NCBI RefSeq assembly: GCF_028550595.1
Contig: NZ_JAQQGN010000009.1
Coordinates: 83,673-147,672 of the forward strand
Direction: 5' to 3'
Origin: Luteimonas sp. BLCC-B24
GTDB lineage: Bacteria; Pseudomonadota; Gammaproteobacteria; Xanthomonadales; Xanthomonadaceae
Length of the DNA stretch: 64,000 bases
Shown: positions 63,846 to 64,000 of the stretch, piece by piece
Layout: every line of letters starts with the position of its first letter
Numbering within the stretch: the first letter of the stretch is position 1
Notes under the pieces: model-generated
The model's input: only the letters and a program-made list of their open reading frames with translations
Told to the model about the DNA's origin: nothing
Databases searched by the model: none
Translations under genes and position numbers: made by a program

Positions 63846-64000
63846 GATCTTTGACAGTGTGCGCAGGATACTTATGCGGACGTCTGGCTGGTGGCGTTAG
63901 TCCATTGGCAGATGTCTAAGTAAAGAACCAAGAAAGATTCAACAGCATGCAAATGCTGGCGAGTAGTTCGAGTTTCTGGAAAAGACGACTGCACTCGAAG
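63846..64000 (+). other. rRNA operon leader with boxA-like element
   Basis: GATCTTTGACA (63846-63856) is a boxA-like antitermination element, and GTGTGCGCAGGA follows it, as in Xanthomonadaceae 16S leaders. The 16S rRNA gene itself should begin beyond base 64000. The leader continues to the edge without a gene. This is inferred from leader resemblance and the tandem promoters. Confidence 0.7.

Overview
The window is a GC-rich chromosomal segment of a gammaproteobacterium, most likely Xanthomonadaceae of the Lysobacter/Luteimonas/Pseudoxanthomonas kind. This is inferred from the look of the housekeeping proteins (Rep, TtcA, PlsB, PPi-type phosphofructokinase, the rubredoxin-ThiE-HemL neighbourhood), a rhombosortase pair, and the rRNA leader at the right edge. 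No insertion sequence, integrase, tRNA or CRISPR array was found.

Layout. (1) 1-5.3 kb: housekeeping genes (rdgC partial, ttcA, an OmlA-like exported protein, a YdcH-like protein, plsB). (2) 5.3-29.8 kb: a non-flagellar type III secretion (T3SS) island. sctU is alone at the left and faces a leftward block histidine kinase - response regulator - sctQ - sctR - sctS - sctT. Diverging from that block is a long rightward operon: a FliO-like gene, sctV, sctD, a small needle/rod-like gene, sctI, sctJ, sctK, sctL, sctN, sctO, sctP and a small membrane protein. To the right lies an accessory zone with small secreted-looking proteins (two carry an FNFNF motif), a candidate chaperone, exported proteins including a paralogous pair, and an Ala/Pro-rich two-helix membrane protein. 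No secretin (SctC), gatekeeper or classical translocator is recognisable here, so those must be elsewhere if the system works. (3) 29.9-50 kb: housekeeping and accessory genes (e(P4)-like phosphatase, yceH, rep, tdk, an ECF sigma factor with a TPR Ser/Thr kinase, mutM, PPi-phosphofructokinase, adk, mpl, a LON-domain protein, a DedA-PAP2-LssY fusion, a rhombosortase with a frameshifted rhombotarget lipoprotein, a Cys/Met-metabolism PLP enzyme). (4) 50.5-56.5 kb: a 2013-residue repeat-rich autotransporter. (5) 56.7-63.5 kb: argD, a HIT protein, a tightly coupled hemL - ion channel - HAD operon, thiE, rubredoxin, a SirB1-like protein and a DUF192 protein. (6) 63.5-64 kb: three tandem sigma70-type promoters and a boxA-like element, the start of an rRNA operon whose 16S gene should begin just past the edge.

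How it fits together. The T3SS genes encode the export gate (SctR, S, T, U, V), inner rings (SctD, J), sorting platform and ATPase (SctK, L, N, O, Q), inner rod (SctI) and needle-length control (SctP). A soluble PAS histidine kinase and a FixJ-type regulator are co-transcribed with the export-gate genes and probably regulate the island. A palindrome of the form CTAGGG-N4/5-CCCTAG, often imperfect, lies 100-160 bp upstream of four transcription units of the island and was not seen elsewhere; it is the best candidate for a shared operator. The FliO-like gene, the roughly 115-residue insertion in SctR and the accessory secreted proteins are the most unusual parts.
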